64,000 nt of DNA from Achromobacter marplatensis (GTDB taxonomy: Bacteria > Pseudomonadota > Gammaproteobacteria > Burkholderiales > Burkholderiaceae_B), in the NCBI RefSeq assembly GCF_002209535.1, contig NZ_NJIG01000021.1, positions 1-64,000 on the forward strand, read 5' to 3'. Positions 52,614 through 63,046 of the stretch are shown piece after piece. How positions within the stretch are numbered: the stretch's first letter is position 1; every line of letters starts with the position of its first letter. Made by a program: the position numbers and the translations under genes. A model generated the notes under the pieces. That model was not told where the DNA came from. It did not search any database and saw nothing but the letters and a program-made list of their open reading frames with translations.

Positions 52614-53839
52614 GCCTGAGCCTCCTTGAAAAAGGCGATCACTTCGTCGTTACGCTGCATCGTATCGGCATAACCCAGTTCGATCAATCGTCGGGTGTAG
52701 CTGGATTCGAATAGAAGATAGGACATCAGCGCCCCGCCTCCCGGACGGTGTGGATCGGACGATACACCGAGTACGCGAAAAAGGGCACGTGCTTGCGCAG
52801 GCATGTCCTGCAGGTGTTCCAGCGCCATGGTGTCCAGCGACTGGCTGGGAGTGATTGTCAGCACCTGGATGCGCCTGACATTGACCTGGGTACCGTCCGG
52901 CGTCGCATGGTCCATCAGGTAGTTGATGCGCTCTAAGCGCTCGACGTCCACGGACAGCCCGTCCAGGAAGATGCTGGACAGCGCATGGCCGCCCACCTGC
53001 GCCAGCGAAGGATATGGCGGCGAGTCCGCGCGGTGCTCGGGGTGGGTGTCGTCGCGGAACCCCGTGCCGATCACCAGCACGCGATGGGCGCCCAGGTGGA
53101 TGGCCGGGCTGATCGGGGCCAACTGGCGCATCGACCCGTCGCCGCACCATTCGCCCTTGCCATGCACCTGCACCTGGCGGGCCGGGAAGACAAAGGGGAT
53201 GGACGACGAGGCCATCAGGTGGTCGATGCCGATTGGCGTGGGGATGGCCAGGCGCAGATAGCGGTGCCAAGGTTCGATGGGGGTGTGCGCCTGGTAGAAG
53301 GTCAGGTGCTCGCCGCTGGTGTAGCCCGAGGCCGTGATCGCCAGCGCCGATAGCGCCCCCCTTTCCAGATTGGATTGCAGGTTGCGGAAGTCCAGCACCC
53401 GGCCCAGCAATGCCTCCATGGGGCTGTTGTCCAGCAGGGACTGGGGCCGCTTGCGCGTCAACCCTGAATACATCCAGCCCAGGGCCAGCAGGCCCAGCCA
53501 GCGTACGCCCGTGCGGATCAGGCCGGGCGCGTCGGCCCGGTAGATCATGTCGGTGTTCAGCGACGACCACAGGCGCCGGATGCGCCGCACCCCCAGGTGG
53601 GGCCGGTCGGCGCGGCAGGCCAGCGCGGCGGCGTTGATCGCGCCGGCGGACGTGCCGCAGATGATGTCGAAGGGATTCTGGAACCGGGAATGCCAGTCAG
53701 GGTCCAGCAGCTCCATGATGGCGCTGAGCACCCCCACTTGATAGGCGGCGCGCGCGCCGCCTCCCGTCAGGACCAGGCCGGTCGGCGTGCGTGGGCACGC
53801 CGGGCCGGCCGGACTCACTTCAACGTGGCGTGTTGACAT
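52610..53839 (-). CDS. Patatin-like phospholipase
   Basis: A 409-residue lipid acyl hydrolase. The oxyanion loop is GGGARAAYQ (26-34), the nucleophile elbow GTSAG (Ser64) and the catalytic Asp lies in CGDGSMRQLAP. There is no signal peptide. The start at 53839 lies inside the last 20 bases of maeB, a same-strand overlap. The C-terminal region LMSYLLFESSYTRRLIELGYADT is typical of proteobacterial cytoplasmic patatins. Target lipid unknown. Confidence 0.9.
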   Translation of the reverse strand: MSTRHVEVSPAGPACPRTPTGLVLTGGGARAAYQVGVLSAIMELLDPDWHSRFQNPFDIICGTSAGAINAAALACRADRPHLGVRRIRRLWSSLNTDMIYRADAPGLIRTGVRWLGLLALGWMYSGLTRKRPQSLLDNSPMEALLGRVLDFRNLQSNLERGALSALAITASGYTSGEHLTFYQAHTPIEPWHRYLRLAIPTPIGIDHLMASSSIPFVFPARQVQVHGKGEWCGDGSMRQLAPISPAIHLGAHRVLVIGTGFRDDTHPEHRADSPPYPSLAQVGGHALSSIFLDGLSVDVERLERINYLMDHATPDGTQVNVRRIQVLTITPSQSLDTMALEHLQDMPAQARALFRVLGVSSDPHRPGGGALMSYLLFESSYTRRLIELGYADTMQRNDEVIAFFKEAQA

Positions 53840-56108
53840 CGACCACAGTCATCGCGGTCATATTGACGATGCGGCGCACGGTCGAGCTGGAGGTCAGGAT
53901 GTGCACCGGCGCATTGCAGCCCAGCAGGAACGGGCCGACTGCCACGTTTCCGCCTGCAGCCGTCTTGAGCAGGTTGTAGGCGATGTTGCCGGAATCCACG
54001 TTCGGGCACACCAACAGGTTCGCTTCGCCCTTCAAGGTCGACGACGGCAGGATGCGCATGCGCAGCGCTTCGTCCAGCGCGCAGTCGCCGTGCATCTCGC
54101 CGTCGATTTCCAGATCGGGCGCTTTTTCACGCACGATTTCCAGAGCGCGGCGCATCTTGGCGCCCGAGGCCGAGCTGCCCGATCCGAAGTTGGACCGCGA
54201 CAGCAGCGCCACCTTCGGCGCCAGGTACATGCGGCGCATTTCGTTGGCGGCGGCGATCGTGAATTCCGCGATCTGCTCGGCCGTAGGCTCGTCGTTCACA
54301 TGCGTATCCACCAGCACCACCGTGCGCTCGTTGAGCAGCAGGATGTTCATGGCGGCGTACACGTTGTGGCCCGGACGGCGGCCGATCACTTCGTCCACGA
54401 AACGCAGGTGGTCGTGATAGGCTCCCACCGAACCGCAGACCATGCCGTCGGCGTCGCCCAGGTGCACCATCATCGCGCCGATCAAGGTCATGCGGCGGCG
54501 CATTTCCACGCGCGCCATTTCCTTGGTGATGCCGCGACGGCACATGCGCTCCCAGTACGTCGTCCAGTATTGGTGGAAGCGTTCGTCGTATTCCGGGTTG
54601 GTCACTTCGACGTCTTCGCCCAGGCGCAGGCGCAAGCCCAGCTTTTCGATGCGGGTCAACAGCACCGAAGGACGCCCCACCAGGATGGGACGGGCCAGGC
54701 CTTCGTCCACCACCACTTGCACCGCGCGCAGCACACGTTCGTCTTCGCCTTCCGCGAACACGATGCGGGCCGGGCCGCCTTCGCGCACGATGCGCTTGGC
54801 TGCCGAGAACAGCGGCTTCATGAACGCGCCCGAGTGGTACACGAACTGCTGCAGCTGCTCTTCGTAGGCTTCCAGGTCAGCCAGCGGGCGCGTGGCCACG
54901 CCGCCGTCCATCGCCGCCTTGGCCACGGCCGGCGCGATGCGCACGATCAGGCGCGGATCGAACGGCTTGGGGATCAGGTATTCGGGGCCGAACGAAATAT
55001 CGAACGTGCCGTAGGCCGCGGCCACGACTTCGTTCTGCTCTTCCTGCGCCAGCTGGGCAATGGCGTACACCGCCGCCTTTTCCATTTCACGCGTGATGGT
55101 GGTTGCCCCCACATCCAGCGCGCCGCGGAAGATGTACGGGAAGCACAGCACGTTGTTGACCTGGTTCGGGTAATCCGAACGGCCCGTGGCCATGACCACG
55201 TCGTCGCGCACGCCGTGCGCCACTTCCGGCAGGATTTCCGGCGTGGGATTGGCCAGCGCCAGGATCAGCGGGCGCGGGCCCATCGTCGCAACCATTTCAG
55301 GCTTGAGCACGCCACCCGCCGACAGGCCCAGGAACACGTCGGCGTCCTGAATCACTTCGGCCAGCTTGCGGGCATCGGTCTTTTGCGCGAAACGCGCCTT
55401 GTCCGGGTCCATCAGCACGGTGCGGCCTTCGAAGACTACGCCTTCCAGGTCCGTCACCCAGATGTTTTCCAGCGGCAGGCCCAGGTCCACCATCAGGTCC
55501 AGGCAGGCCAGCGCGGCAGCGCCGGCGCCGGAAGTCACGACCTTGACCTTGTCGATGTCCTTGCCCACGACCTTCAGGCCGTTGATGAACGCCGCCGACA
55601 CGCAGATCGCGGTGCCGTGCTGGTCGTCGTGGAAAACCGGGATCTTCATGCGTTCACGGAGCTTGCGCTCGACGGTGAAGCATTCCGGGGCCTTGATGTC
55701 TTCCAGGTTGATGCCGCCGAAGGTGGCTTCCAGGCCGGCGATGATCTCGACCAGCTTGTCCGGGTCGGTTTCGTTGATTTCAATGTCGAAGACATCCAGG
55801 CCGGCAAACTTCTTGAACAGCACCGCCTTGCCTTCCATGACCGGCTTGGAGGCCAGCGCGCCGATGTTGCCCAGGCCCAGCACCGCTGTGCCGTTGGTGA
55901 TCACGCCCACCAGGTTGCCGCGCGCGGTGTAACGGAACACATTGGCCGGATCGGCCACGATCTCCTCACAGGCCGCCGCCACGCCCGGCGAGTACGCCAG
56001 CGCCAGATCGCGCTGGTTGGTCAGCTGCTTGGTCGGCGTGACCGATATTTTGCCGGGGCGCCCATGCTCGTGATATTCAAGGGCGGCTTTGCGAAGGTTG
56101 GCATCCAT
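53820..56108 (-). CDS. maeB: NADP-dependent malic enzyme with C-terminal phosphotransacetylase-like domain
   Basis: A 762-residue protein. Residues about 1-430 are malic enzyme ([41 protein letters not shown], then [12 protein letters not shown]), converting malate to pyruvate, CO2 and NADPH. Residues about 440-762 are a PTA-like domain ([29 protein letters not shown]), usually non-catalytic and allosteric, sensing acetyl-CoA in E. coli MaeB. Length matches MaeB (759). Its end overlaps the patatin start. Confidence 0.95.
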   Translation of the reverse strand: MDANLRKAALEYHEHGRPGKISVTPTKQLTNQRDLALAYSPGVAAACEEIVADPANVFRYTARGNLVGVITNGTAVLGLGNIGALASKPVMEGKAVLFKKFAGLDVFDIEINETDPDKLVEIIAGLEATFGGINLEDIKAPECFTVERKLRERMKIPVFHDDQHGTAICVSAAFINGLKVVGKDIDKVKVVTSGAGAAALACLDLMVDLGLPLENIWVTDLEGVVFEGRTVLMDPDKARFAQKTDARKLAEVIQDADVFLGLSAGGVLKPEMVATMGPRPLILALANPTPEILPEVAHGVRDDVVMATGRSDYPNQVNNVLCFPYIFRGALDVGATTITREMEKAAVYAIAQLAQEEQNEVVAAAYGTFDISFGPEYLIPKPFDPRLIVRIAPAVAKAAMDGGVATRPLADLEAYEEQLQQFVYHSGAFMKPLFSAAKRIVREGGPARIVFAEGEDERVLRAVQVVVDEGLARPILVGRPSVLLTRIEKLGLRLRLGEDVEVTNPEYDERFHQYWTTYWERMCRRGITKEMARVEMRRRMTLIGAMMVHLGDADGMVCGSVGAYHDHLRFVDEVIGRRPGHNVYAAMNILLLNERTVVLVDTHVNDEPTAEQIAEFTIAAANEMRRMYLAPKVALLSRSNFGSGSSASGAKMRRALEIVREKAPDLEIDGEMHGDCALDEALRMRILPSSTLKGEANLLVCPNVDSGNIAYNLLKTAAGGNVAVGPFLLGCNAPVHILTSSSTVRRIVNMTAMTVVDVNTPR

Positions 56109-56247
56109 AGGGCGGCTACTGGCTAATTAGGTGAGACACGGAAAGAGGGAGGAATTCTATTCCCATGACGGGCGGCGCGATACGTCCGCGACGCCTTTCC
56201 TCTTATTGGGGACGAGCGGCGAAATCTTACAACAAGCTGAAATGATG

Positions 56248-57135
56248 TCAGATTTCACGAGGCAGGAATAAGGGAAAACGACCATCGGGGTCGAACAGCG
56301 CCTTGACGCGTCCGTCCAGCCGGACCGTCGCCAGCCCGGGCGATTCCGCCTGCGGGCCCGTCGCCGCGAACGCCGGCGCGTCGGTCAGCGTCACGCTTTG
56401 CACCCAGGCCAGCGTGCCGCCATGCCCCAGCAGCAGGTGCGCCAGGTTCACGGTGGCCGGCGCTTCGGGCTTCAAGGCGTCCAGCCGGTAGCGACCCAGC
56501 CAGTGATGGCCGTCGTGGGTCGCGAAGGCGTCCCCGCCAGAGGCCAGCTTGAACAGCTCGGGCACCAGGCTTTGCACCGTGGCCGAACGCAGCGGCTGCA
56601 CGTCGGCTTCGCCGAAGGGCCCCAGGGATTCTTCGATGCCGTCGGCCAGCATCACGTCCACCGACAGCACGCCCGACGCCGCGCATTGCCCGGCGGGCCA
56701 GGGCGCGGGCGCGGCCAGCCATTCGGCCAGCGTCATGGCGCCGGGAAAACCGTCGAACTGCCGCAGTCCGGCCTGGGTCAGCGCCGCCAGCGGGACACCC
56801 GGCTGGGCCCGCCAGCGTGGCGTCTCGCCGGCCAATCGGGCCAGGCCCGCCATGTGCGACGGGTCGATCCGCAGGCGCGGGCCCGCAATCGGCGCGTAAG
56901 GCCCGCTTGCGCCTTCCAGCGCCATGACGATGCGGTACTCCGCGCACAGCGTGCGGGCATGCGCGACATCGGCGTCGCGCGACGGGGTCAAAATGGCCTG
57001 CGCCCCGCCGGGCCCATCTTCGCCCAGATCCTGGACCTGCCCCTGGCACAGCAGCTTCAGACGCTGCATGAAGGCCGCCCACGGGGTCTGGGCCGGCCTG
57101 CGGCCAAGCAGGAAAGCGCGCCGGGATGGCTGCAT
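56248..57135 (-). CDS. FAD-linked oxidase-like protein (GlcE-like), short form
   Basis: A 295-residue protein, uncertain. The C-terminus VRLDGRVKALFDPDGRFPLFLPREI matches the end of FAD-linked (vanillyl-oxidase type) oxidases such as glycolate oxidase subunits. Earlier parts (QAILTPSRDADVAHARTLCAEYRI; GPRLRIDPSHMAGLARL; RAQPGVPLAALTQAGL) follow the order of a PCMH-type FAD domain but lack the clear GGxxxGG-like pyrophosphate loop. The start at 57135 begins MQPSRRAFLLGRR, slightly Tat-like. Possibly a diverged GlcE relative. Confidence 0.55.
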   Translation of the reverse strand: MQPSRRAFLLGRRPAQTPWAAFMQRLKLLCQGQVQDLGEDGPGGAQAILTPSRDADVAHARTLCAEYRIVMALEGASGPYAPIAGPRLRIDPSHMAGLARLAGETPRWRAQPGVPLAALTQAGLRQFDGFPGAMTLAEWLAAPAPWPAGQCAASGVLSVDVMLADGIEESLGPFGEADVQPLRSATVQSLVPELFKLASGGDAFATHDGHHWLGRYRLDALKPEAPATVNLAHLLLGHGGTLAWVQSVTLTDAPAFAATGPQAESPGLATVRLDGRVKALFDPDGRFPLFLPREI

Positions 57136-57179
57136 GACTACAATTCCTTTTTCCGCTACAAAACGCTTTCGAGAATCCA

Positions 57180-58340
57180 ATGCCTCGCCTCGCCACGCGC
57201 ACCCATGATTTTCTGACTTTCCACGCAGTGGAACTCTTCAAGCAGGGGCAAGCGCTGCAGGCGGCTGGCAAGGACATTATCAGCCTGGGCATCGGCGAAC
57301 CGGACTTTACCGCGCCCCCTCAGGTCGTGGAAGCGCTGGAGCGCGCGGCCCGCGCCGGCCTGAGCGGCTATAGCCCCCCCGCGGGCCTGACGCCGCTTCG
57401 CGAAGCCATTGCGCAGTTCTATCATGACAAGTTCGGCGCCACGATCAATCCGGCCCGCGTCATCGTCACCGCGGGCGCCTCGGGCGCCCTGACGCTGGCC
57501 TGCGCGGCACTGGTCAACAGCGGCGGCGAAGTGCTGATGCCGGACCCGTCCTACCCCGCCAACAGCAATTTCGTGCTGGCCGCGGGCGGCGTGCCGCGCC
57601 TGATCCCCAGTTCGGCGGAAAAGCGCTTCCAGCTGTCGGCCCAGGACGTGGCCCAGCACTGGAGCCCCGCCACGCAAGGCGTCATGGTGGCTTCGCCCAG
57701 CAACCCCACGGGCACGTCGATCGCCGCGGACGAACTGGCCGAGCTGCTGGCAGAGGTTCGCGCGCACGACGGCTTCGCGATCGTCGACGAAATCTACCTT
57801 GGCCTCTCTTACGAGGGCGAGCCGCGTTCCGCGCTGACCCTGGACGATGACGTCATCGTCATCAACAGCTTCTCGAAGTATTTCCACATGACGGGTTGGC
57901 GCCTGGGCTGGATGATCGTGCCCGAAGACATGGTGGCGCCGGTGGAGAAGATCGCCGCCAGCCTGCAAATCTGCGCGCCCACCCTGGCCCAGCATGGCGC
58001 CCTGGCCTGCTTCACGGACCAGGCGATGAAGACCTTCGAGCATCGCCGCGAAGCCTTCAAGCAACGCCGCGACTACCTGCTTCCCGAATTCGAACGGCTG
58101 GGCATCCAGGTGCCGGTCAAGCCGGACGGCGCGTTCTACATCTACGCCGACATCAGCAACCTGGGCATGGACAGCGGCACCTTCTCGCAGCGCCTGCTGC
58201 TGGAAGCCGGAATTGCCGCCGTGCCGGGGCTGGACTTCGGGCCGGCCCACGGCGGCCACACCATGCGCTTTTCCTACGCCACGGGCCTGGACCGGCTGGA
58301 AGAGGCTGTGGCCCGCATGGGCAAATGGCTGCAGCGCTAA
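57180..58340 (+). CDS. Class I/II PLP-dependent aminotransferase
   Basis: A 386-residue fold-type I aminotransferase. PLP contacts are visible: ISLGIGEPDF at the start, SPSNPTGT, IVDEIYLGLSYEG, and the Schiff-base Lys K233 in NSFSKYFHMTGWRLGW, with the substrate Arg in HTMRFSYAT. It resembles aspartate/alanine/aromatic aminotransferases; substrate not fixed. Divergent from the FAD-like gene with 44 bases between. Confidence 0.92.
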   Translation: MPRLATRTHDFLTFHAVELFKQGQALQAAGKDIISLGIGEPDFTAPPQVVEALERAARAGLSGYSPPAGLTPLREAIAQFYHDKFGATINPARVIVTAGASGALTLACAALVNSGGEVLMPDPSYPANSNFVLAAGGVPRLIPSSAEKRFQLSAQDVAQHWSPATQGVMVASPSNPTGTSIAADELAELLAEVRAHDGFAIVDEIYLGLSYEGEPRSALTLDDDVIVINSFSKYFHMTGWRLGWMIVPEDMVAPVEKIAASLQICAPTLAQHGALACFTDQAMKTFEHRREAFKQRRDYLLPEFERLGIQVPVKPDGAFYIYADISNLGMDSGTFSQRLLLEAGIAAVPGLDFGPAHGGHTMRFSYATGLDRLEEAVARMGKWLQR

Positions 58341-58343
58341 GCC

Positions 58344-58377
58344 AAAAACAATGCGCGCCCCGATGGAGCGCGCATTG
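58344..58377 (-). terminator. Terminator of the lytic transglycosylase gene
   Basis: A perfect 10-bp stem, CAATGCGCGC with GCGCGCATTG, and on the minus strand a T5 run right after it. It lies between convergent stops and is oriented for the leftward gene. Confidence 0.75.
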
Positions 58378-58411
58378 TGGTCCTGCCTGGCTGTCAAGAA
58401 TCGCCGCCGGA

Positions 58412-59230
58412 TCAGTCCCGGGCCAGCGCAATGCCTGAAGCCAGCGCCAGGCGCCGGCGTTCAGCCTGCACCTTGGCACCGTAGCCGTTGTCGTCCGGCC
58501 CCGTGGAACCCACGTAGCAGGCCAGGCCGCCGTCGATGGAACCGCGGCGGTTGATACAGTCGCGCAAGATCGTGGCCCCGACCCCGATATTGGCGACCGG
58601 GTCCAGCGCGGTCTTGCCGACGGCGTCGAACTTGTCCTGGTGCACGCTGGTCATGACCTGCATCAGGCCCTGCGCACCCACGTGGCTTTCGGCCAAGGGG
58701 TTGTAGCGGGACTCGATGGCGATCACAGCCAGGACCAGCAAGGGGTCAAGCTGCTTTTCGCGGCTGACCTTGTACACGGTATTCAACAGCGGACCGGTGG
58801 CGTCATACGCTACCTTGTACTTGCGCGAGATATAGTTGCGCAACGCTTCGGCCTGCGGTCCGGTCGCCACGGTGGCGGGTTTCTTCGGTACCGGCGGCGC
58901 GACGCGGGCTGGCCCCAGCATGCCGGTGGCATTGCTGGCGGGAGCGGTTGGAACGGCCATGGCAATTGCCGACGCAGTGTCGGAACCCAATTCGGAACCG
59001 ACATCGGATTCGGTGCCGGATTGCATGGATGAAGGCGCTAGGGCGGTCAACAAGGCTTTGTGCACTTGCAATGCCTGATCGCGCAAACCAGGCAGGGCAA
59101 ATCCCATGCTTACCGTCACAATCACCGCGATGCCCAGATAGACTGAGCAGATACGCAAGGACTCGGCAAGATATTCGTGCACTCCTTGGGCCATGTTCCT
59201 GAACAGGCTGGCCACTGACGCATCGGGCAT
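58412..59230 (-). CDS. Membrane-anchored lytic transglycosylase (SLT domain)
   Basis: A 268-residue protein: a membrane anchor at about residues 25-48 ([20 protein letters not shown]), a low-complexity linker rich in Ser/Ala/Pro/Val, and a C-terminal SLT domain with the catalytic Glu near residue 172 in [15 protein letters not shown] followed by [10 protein letters not shown]. It cleaves peptidoglycan glycan strands in the periplasm. The ATG at 59230 has a GGAGG site six bases ahead. Divergent from ubiD. Confidence 0.9.
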   Translation of the reverse strand: MPDASVASLFRNMAQGVHEYLAESLRICSVYLGIAVIVTVSMGFALPGLRDQALQVHKALLTALAPSSMQSGTESDVGSELGSDTASAIAMAVPTAPASNATGMLGPARVAPPVPKKPATVATGPQAEALRNYISRKYKVAYDATGPLLNTVYKVSREKQLDPLLVLAVIAIESRYNPLAESHVGAQGLMQVMTSVHQDKFDAVGKTALDPVANIGVGATILRDCINRRGSIDGGLACYVGSTGPDDNGYGAKVQAERRRLALASGIALARD

Positions 59231-59312
59231 AAAAACCTCCTGCGTGAAAAAGAGGGAGTCAATGTTAACCTCTCTTTCACCCCAAAATGTAACCAAATCG
59301 CTGGGATCTGTA

Positions 59313-60857
59313 GTGAAATACCGCGACCTTAGAGACTTCCTCGCTCAACTTGAACGGATGGGCGACCTCAAACGCATTGCCGCGCCGGTGTCCACCCGGC
59401 TGGAAATGACCGAAATTTCCGACCGCGTCCTGCGTGCCGAGGGCCCGGCCCTGCTGTTCGAAAACACCCAGCATGACGGCAAGCCGGCACAGATGCCGGT
59501 GCTTACCAACTTGTTCGGCACGCCCTCGCGCGTGGCCCGCGGCATGGGCGCCGACAACGTCAGCGCGCTTCGCGATATCGGCGAACTGCTGGCGTCCTTG
59601 CGCGAACCCGAGGCGCCCAAGGGCTTGCGCGACGCGCTGGCCAAGGTGTCGATGCTGAAGGCGGCCTTGTGGGACATGAGCCCCAAGAACGTCAAAAGCC
59701 CGGCCTGCCAGGAAGTCGTCTGGGAAGGCAAGGATGTGGACCTGACCCGCCTGCCGATCCAGACCTGCTGGCCCGGCGACGTGGCCCCGCTCTTGACCTG
59801 GGGCCTGGTGATCACGCGCGGCCCCAATGCCAAGCGGCAGAACCTGGGTATCTACCGCCAGCAACTGCTGGGGCCGAACAAGCTGATCATGCGCTGGCTG
59901 TCGCACCGCGGCGGCGCGCTGGACTTCCGCGACCACGCGCTGGCCAACCCGGGCACGCCCTTCCCCATCGCCGTCGCGCTGGGCGCCGACCCCGCCACCA
60001 CGCTGGGCGCCGTCACCCCGGTGCCCGACAGCCTGTCCGAATACCAATTCGCCGGCCTGCTGCGCGGTTCGCGCACCGAAGTGGCGCAAGCGCTGGGCAG
60101 CAACCTGTCGGTGCCCGCCTGGGCCGAGATCGTGCTGGAGGGGCATCTGCTGCCGTCGTCGGACCCGCGCGCCGTGAAGCCCGTGGTGCCCGAGGGCGTC
60201 AACCCGCCGCCCAACAGCGATTATGAAATGGCGCTGGAAGGCCCCTACGGCGACCACACCGGCTACTACAACGAGCAGGACTGGTTCCCGGTGTTCACGG
60301 TCGAGCGCATCACGATGCGCCGCAATCCTATCTATCATTCGACCTACACCGGCAAGCCGCCGGACGAGCCTGCCGTGCTGGGCGTGGCGCTCAACGAAGT
60401 GTTCGTGCCTTTGCTGCGCCGCCAACTGCCGGAAATCGTGGACTTTTACCTGCCGCCCGAAGGCTGCAGCTACCGGCTGGCGGTGGTGTCGATCCGCAAG
60501 CAGTATGCGGGACACGCCAAGCGCGTCATGTTCGGCCTGTGGAGCATCCTGCGCCAGTTCATGTACACCAAGTTCATCGTGGTGGTTGACGAAGACATCA
60601 ACCCGCGCGACTGGAAGGAAGTGGTGTGGGCGATGACCACCCGCATGGATCCTGTGCGCGACACCCTATTGGTCGAAAACACCCCCATCGACTATCTGGA
60701 CTTCGCCTCCCCCGTTTCCGGGCTGGGCGGCAAGATGGGCCTGGACGCCACCAACAAGTGGCCCGGCGAGACCAACCGCGAATGGGGCACACCCATCACC
60801 ATGGACGCCGACGTCAAGAAGCGCGTGGACGACCTGTGGGGCCAGTTGGGCCTTTGA
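59313..60857 (+). CDS. ubiD: 4-hydroxy-3-polyprenylbenzoate decarboxylase
   Basis: A 514-residue prenylated-FMN decarboxylase of ubiquinone synthesis. Core blocks: [74 protein letters not shown] and the late [30 protein letters not shown]. The start is taken as GTG ([14 protein letters not shown] by homology). An ATG at 59262 with an AGAGGGAG site would add 17 residues and cannot be excluded. Followed by a strong terminator. Confidence 0.95.
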   Translation: MKYRDLRDFLAQLERMGDLKRIAAPVSTRLEMTEISDRVLRAEGPALLFENTQHDGKPAQMPVLTNLFGTPSRVARGMGADNVSALRDIGELLASLREPEAPKGLRDALAKVSMLKAALWDMSPKNVKSPACQEVVWEGKDVDLTRLPIQTCWPGDVAPLLTWGLVITRGPNAKRQNLGIYRQQLLGPNKLIMRWLSHRGGALDFRDHALANPGTPFPIAVALGADPATTLGAVTPVPDSLSEYQFAGLLRGSRTEVAQALGSNLSVPAWAEIVLEGHLLPSSDPRAVKPVVPEGVNPPPNSDYEMALEGPYGDHTGYYNEQDWFPVFTVERITMRRNPIYHSTYTGKPPDEPAVLGVALNEVFVPLLRRQLPEIVDFYLPPEGCSYRLAVVSIRKQYAGHAKRVMFGLWSILRQFMYTKFIVVVDEDINPRDWKEVVWAMTTRMDPVRDTLLVENTPIDYLDFASPVSGLGGKMGLDATNKWPGETNREWGTPITMDADVKKRVDDLWGQLGL

Positions 60858-60887
60858 AGCCAACTGCCCCAAACCGCCCGTGCCAAT

Positions 60888-60916
60888 AAAAACCCCGCCG
60901 GCAAGGCGGGGTTTTT
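60888..60916. terminator. Bidirectional terminator between ubiD and the yqjK-like gene
   Basis: A5, then CCCCGCC-GGCAA-GGCGGGG, then T5. Ends ubiD rightward and the yqj-like operon leftward. Confidence 0.9.
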
Positions 60917-60955
60917 ATGGGGTGGGTACAGGACGCGCTGCTGCAAACGCGCGTC

Positions 60956-61306
60956 TTATTCCCCGCCCTCTCTCGAGCTTTGCCACAGCTTGTACACCTG
61001 CCAGCCGACCAGCGCGCCGCCGGCGATCTTGAGCAGCTTGAACCCCTTGCCACCGCGCATGAGCAGGGTGGACAAGGACGAGCTGACCAGCGGATAGCGG
61101 CGGGCAAGCGTGATGGCCTGCAAGGCCCAGCGCGAGGCGCCGCCCGAGGCCAGTCGGGGCAGCAAGCCACGGATGATCGAGGCCGGCTCCAGCTTGTGGC
61201 TGGTGCTGACGATGCTCTGCGCCAACGATTCGCGTTCGATCGCTGCGCGGGCGCGCAGCAATTCGATGCGGACAGCGCGATCAACGGTAGGAGACCTTTT
61301 CGACAT
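60956..61306 (-). CDS. YqjK-like small basic protein
   Basis: A 116-residue basic protein with helical N-terminal half (VDRAVRIELLRARAAIERESLAQSI) and a weakly hydrophobic segment near the end (FKLLKIAGGALVGWQVYKLW). Its place directly behind a DUF883 gene and a YqjE-type gene matches E. coli yqjD-yqjE-yqjK, so the name rests mostly on synteny. Function unknown. Confidence 0.65.
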   Translation of the reverse strand: MSKRSPTVDRAVRIELLRARAAIERESLAQSIVSTSHKLEPASIIRGLLPRLASGGASRWALQAITLARRYPLVSSSLSTLLMRGGKGFKLLKIAGGALVGWQVYKLWQSSREGGE

Positions 61307-61309
61307 GGC

Positions 61310-61726
61310 TCAGCCCTCCTCGCGCCGACGCGCGGCCGGTACGTCATCGTCTTGCGCATCGCGGATCCGGTCCAGCAGTTCCGCATCGCGGCCCAGCTCT
61401 TCCAAGGTAGCCGCGAACGGCGGCGCGCCATAGACCAGCGCATGGCGTACCGCCAGCAGCAGTCCGATGCCGACGATGCCGTAGAAGGCCGCCAACAGGC
61501 CCAGGGCCAGATAGCGATCTTCCGTAGGCCAGAACAGCACCGCCACCGTCACGGTGAACACCAGCACCGCCAACGTCAGGAAGAGCAGCGCAGCAAAGGC
61601 CATGCCCAGCACTTTGAGCAGGCGCGCCTTTTCATCGGCGGCCTCCAGCGTCAGCAACTCCAGGCGCGTGCGCAACAGCCCGACCAGGCTGGACGCGACG
61701 CCGAAAACAGATTTTCGTAGACCCAT
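61310..61726 (-). CDS. YqjE-type (holin-superfamily III fold) inner-membrane protein
   Basis: A 138-residue protein with two membrane segments (about residues 39-67 and 72-93) after an amphipathic start (VASSLVGLLRTRLELLTLEAADEKARLLKVLG), and an acidic tail. This is the 'phage holin family' domain as found in chromosomal YqjE, not evidence of a prophage. It lies between the DUF883 and YqjK-like genes, three bases from the latter. Confidence 0.85.
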   Translation of the reverse strand: MGLRKSVFGVASSLVGLLRTRLELLTLEAADEKARLLKVLGMAFAALLFLTLAVLVFTVTVAVLFWPTEDRYLALGLLAAFYGIVGIGLLLAVRHALVYGAPPFAATLEELGRDAELLDRIRDAQDDDVPAARRREEG

Positions 61727-61795
61727 GGCGTCAAGAACGCCGGGCGGGCAACGCGGCACGAAGCCGACGCCGCCCGCCCGGACGTTCAAGCCTTA

Positions 61796-62113
61796 TCAGC
61801 GGCGGCTGATCAGCAAGCCGAGCAGCAGGCCGGTCACGCCTGCGATGCCGATGGCTTGCCAGGGATTGTCATGCACGTAGTCGTCCGTGGCGCGGGCGGC
61901 TTTGCGGCCGCGTTCGAGCACGGCGTCTTGCGCCTCGTAGAGGGCTTCGCGCGTACGCTTGAGCGAAGTCATGGCGCGGTCGCGCAATTCGTTTGCCTTG
62001 TCGCCGGTAGTGCCCGCTGCTTCGCGCAGCAGGTTTTCCGCGTCATTCAAACTGGTCTTGACACTGTCGATGAGTTTTTCTTTTGCGACTTCTTCGGATT
62101 TTCTCGTGGCCAT
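61796..62113 (-). CDS. DUF883 (YqjD/ElaB) ribosome-associated membrane protein
   Basis: A 105-residue protein: a long charged helix (residues 10-80) and a C-terminal membrane anchor HDNPWQAIGIAGVTGLLLGLLISRR, the typical end of ElaB/YqjD/YgaM. In E. coli these tether ribosomes to the membrane in stationary phase. First gene of the leftward trio; a GGAG-type site precedes the start. Confidence 0.92.
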   Translation of the reverse strand: MATRKSEEVAKEKLIDSVKTSLNDAENLLREAAGTTGDKANELRDRAMTSLKRTREALYEAQDAVLERGRKAARATDDYVHDNPWQAIGIAGVTGLLLGLLISRR

Positions 62114-62196
62114 TTTTTGAGCTCCTGTTGTGTGTCTATGACAAAACCATCATACCAGCCACCATGCCCGCTGCATGGCGTGCTTGCTACCGTGTG

Positions 62197-62922
62197 CTAC
62201 TTGATCTGCGTAATTTCAACTGCGGACTTCACGCCACCCTGATCGATGTCCTGCTTCATCACCAGATTCACCGCGGGGCAGTACCAGTCGGTGACGGTGG
62301 TGTTCATGCCGGGGATCGGAATGGTCAGGCCCTGGAAGGTGGCCATCGTGGGATCCGAGTTGCGCGTATACGAGATCGGATGACAGGACTGCTGGCCCAG
62401 CGCGGTGTTCACCGCGGTCTTCTGGCCGACGGTCTTCTCGCCGATGCGCACCGTGGTGCTGGGCTGGCCGCCCACCGGCGCTTCCTTGCCGATCTTCAGG
62501 CGGAACGACGAACCGGGCAATTTCTGGCCGGCGTTGAGCTTGCCGTCGTAAGCGAACAGGCCCAGCATGCGCAGGTCGAACTGGCCTTCGGAAGGCTTGG
62601 GGGCCTCGCCGGCGCTGGCGTATTTCAGGAAGGTGGCCTGGCCGCCCTTGACCGTCATCAGGTAGTCCAGCTTGGACTTGCCCGGCGGCAAGCCGGCGTA
62701 GCTGAAAGTCGCCACGCCCTGCACGCGCGCGCGGCAGTTGTCGCCATTGCTTTTTGTAACTTCGGCGAAGGTCAGGTCGGCGCCCAGCGACAGATTGCCC
62801 GAGCCGGTCAGTTGCACCGCGCCGCCATCATGCATGAACTGCGCATCGCAAACGCCGGCCTGCGCCGAAGCGGCCGCGCCCAGTGCGCCGGCCGCCAAAA
62901 TCAGGGATGCCATTTTTCGCAT
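62197..62922 (-). CDS. Secreted protein, unrecognised
   Basis: A 241-residue protein with a Sec signal peptide (MRKMASLILAAGALGAAASAQA, cleavage near residue 22). The mature part is mostly beta-like with four to five Cys (VCDAQF, NCRARV, SCHPI, YCPAVNL), suggesting disulfides in the periplasm or outside. It ends VMKQDIDQGGVKSAVEITQIK. I do not recognise a family. It has no obvious operon partner. Confidence 0.65.
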   Translation of the reverse strand: MRKMASLILAAGALGAAASAQAGVCDAQFMHDGGAVQLTGSGNLSLGADLTFAEVTKSNGDNCRARVQGVATFSYAGLPPGKSKLDYLMTVKGGQATFLKYASAGEAPKPSEGQFDLRMLGLFAYDGKLNAGQKLPGSSFRLKIGKEAPVGGQPSTTVRIGEKTVGQKTAVNTALGQQSCHPISYTRNSDPTMATFQGLTIPIPGMNTTVTDWYCPAVNLVMKQDIDQGGVKSAVEITQIK

Positions 62923-63046
62923 CGTTCAAGCCACTCCAGAAATCAGATAGCGCCGTCCGCTATGCGCGACGGCTGGCTTGATACTACACCGGTTGCCGTG
63001 CCCGGCGTATGTCCACTCGTGACCGCGCCAGAGGGGGACCGCCCGC

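Noticed and set aside
53787-56126. 779-codon open frame opposite maeB
   Set aside because: Antisense shadow of a well-supported malic enzyme; low-complexity His/Arg/Gln-rich translation.
61310-62113. Holin-type domain as a sign of a prophage
   Set aside because: Gene order matches the chromosomal yqjD-yqjE-yqjK trio and no phage gene is nearby.
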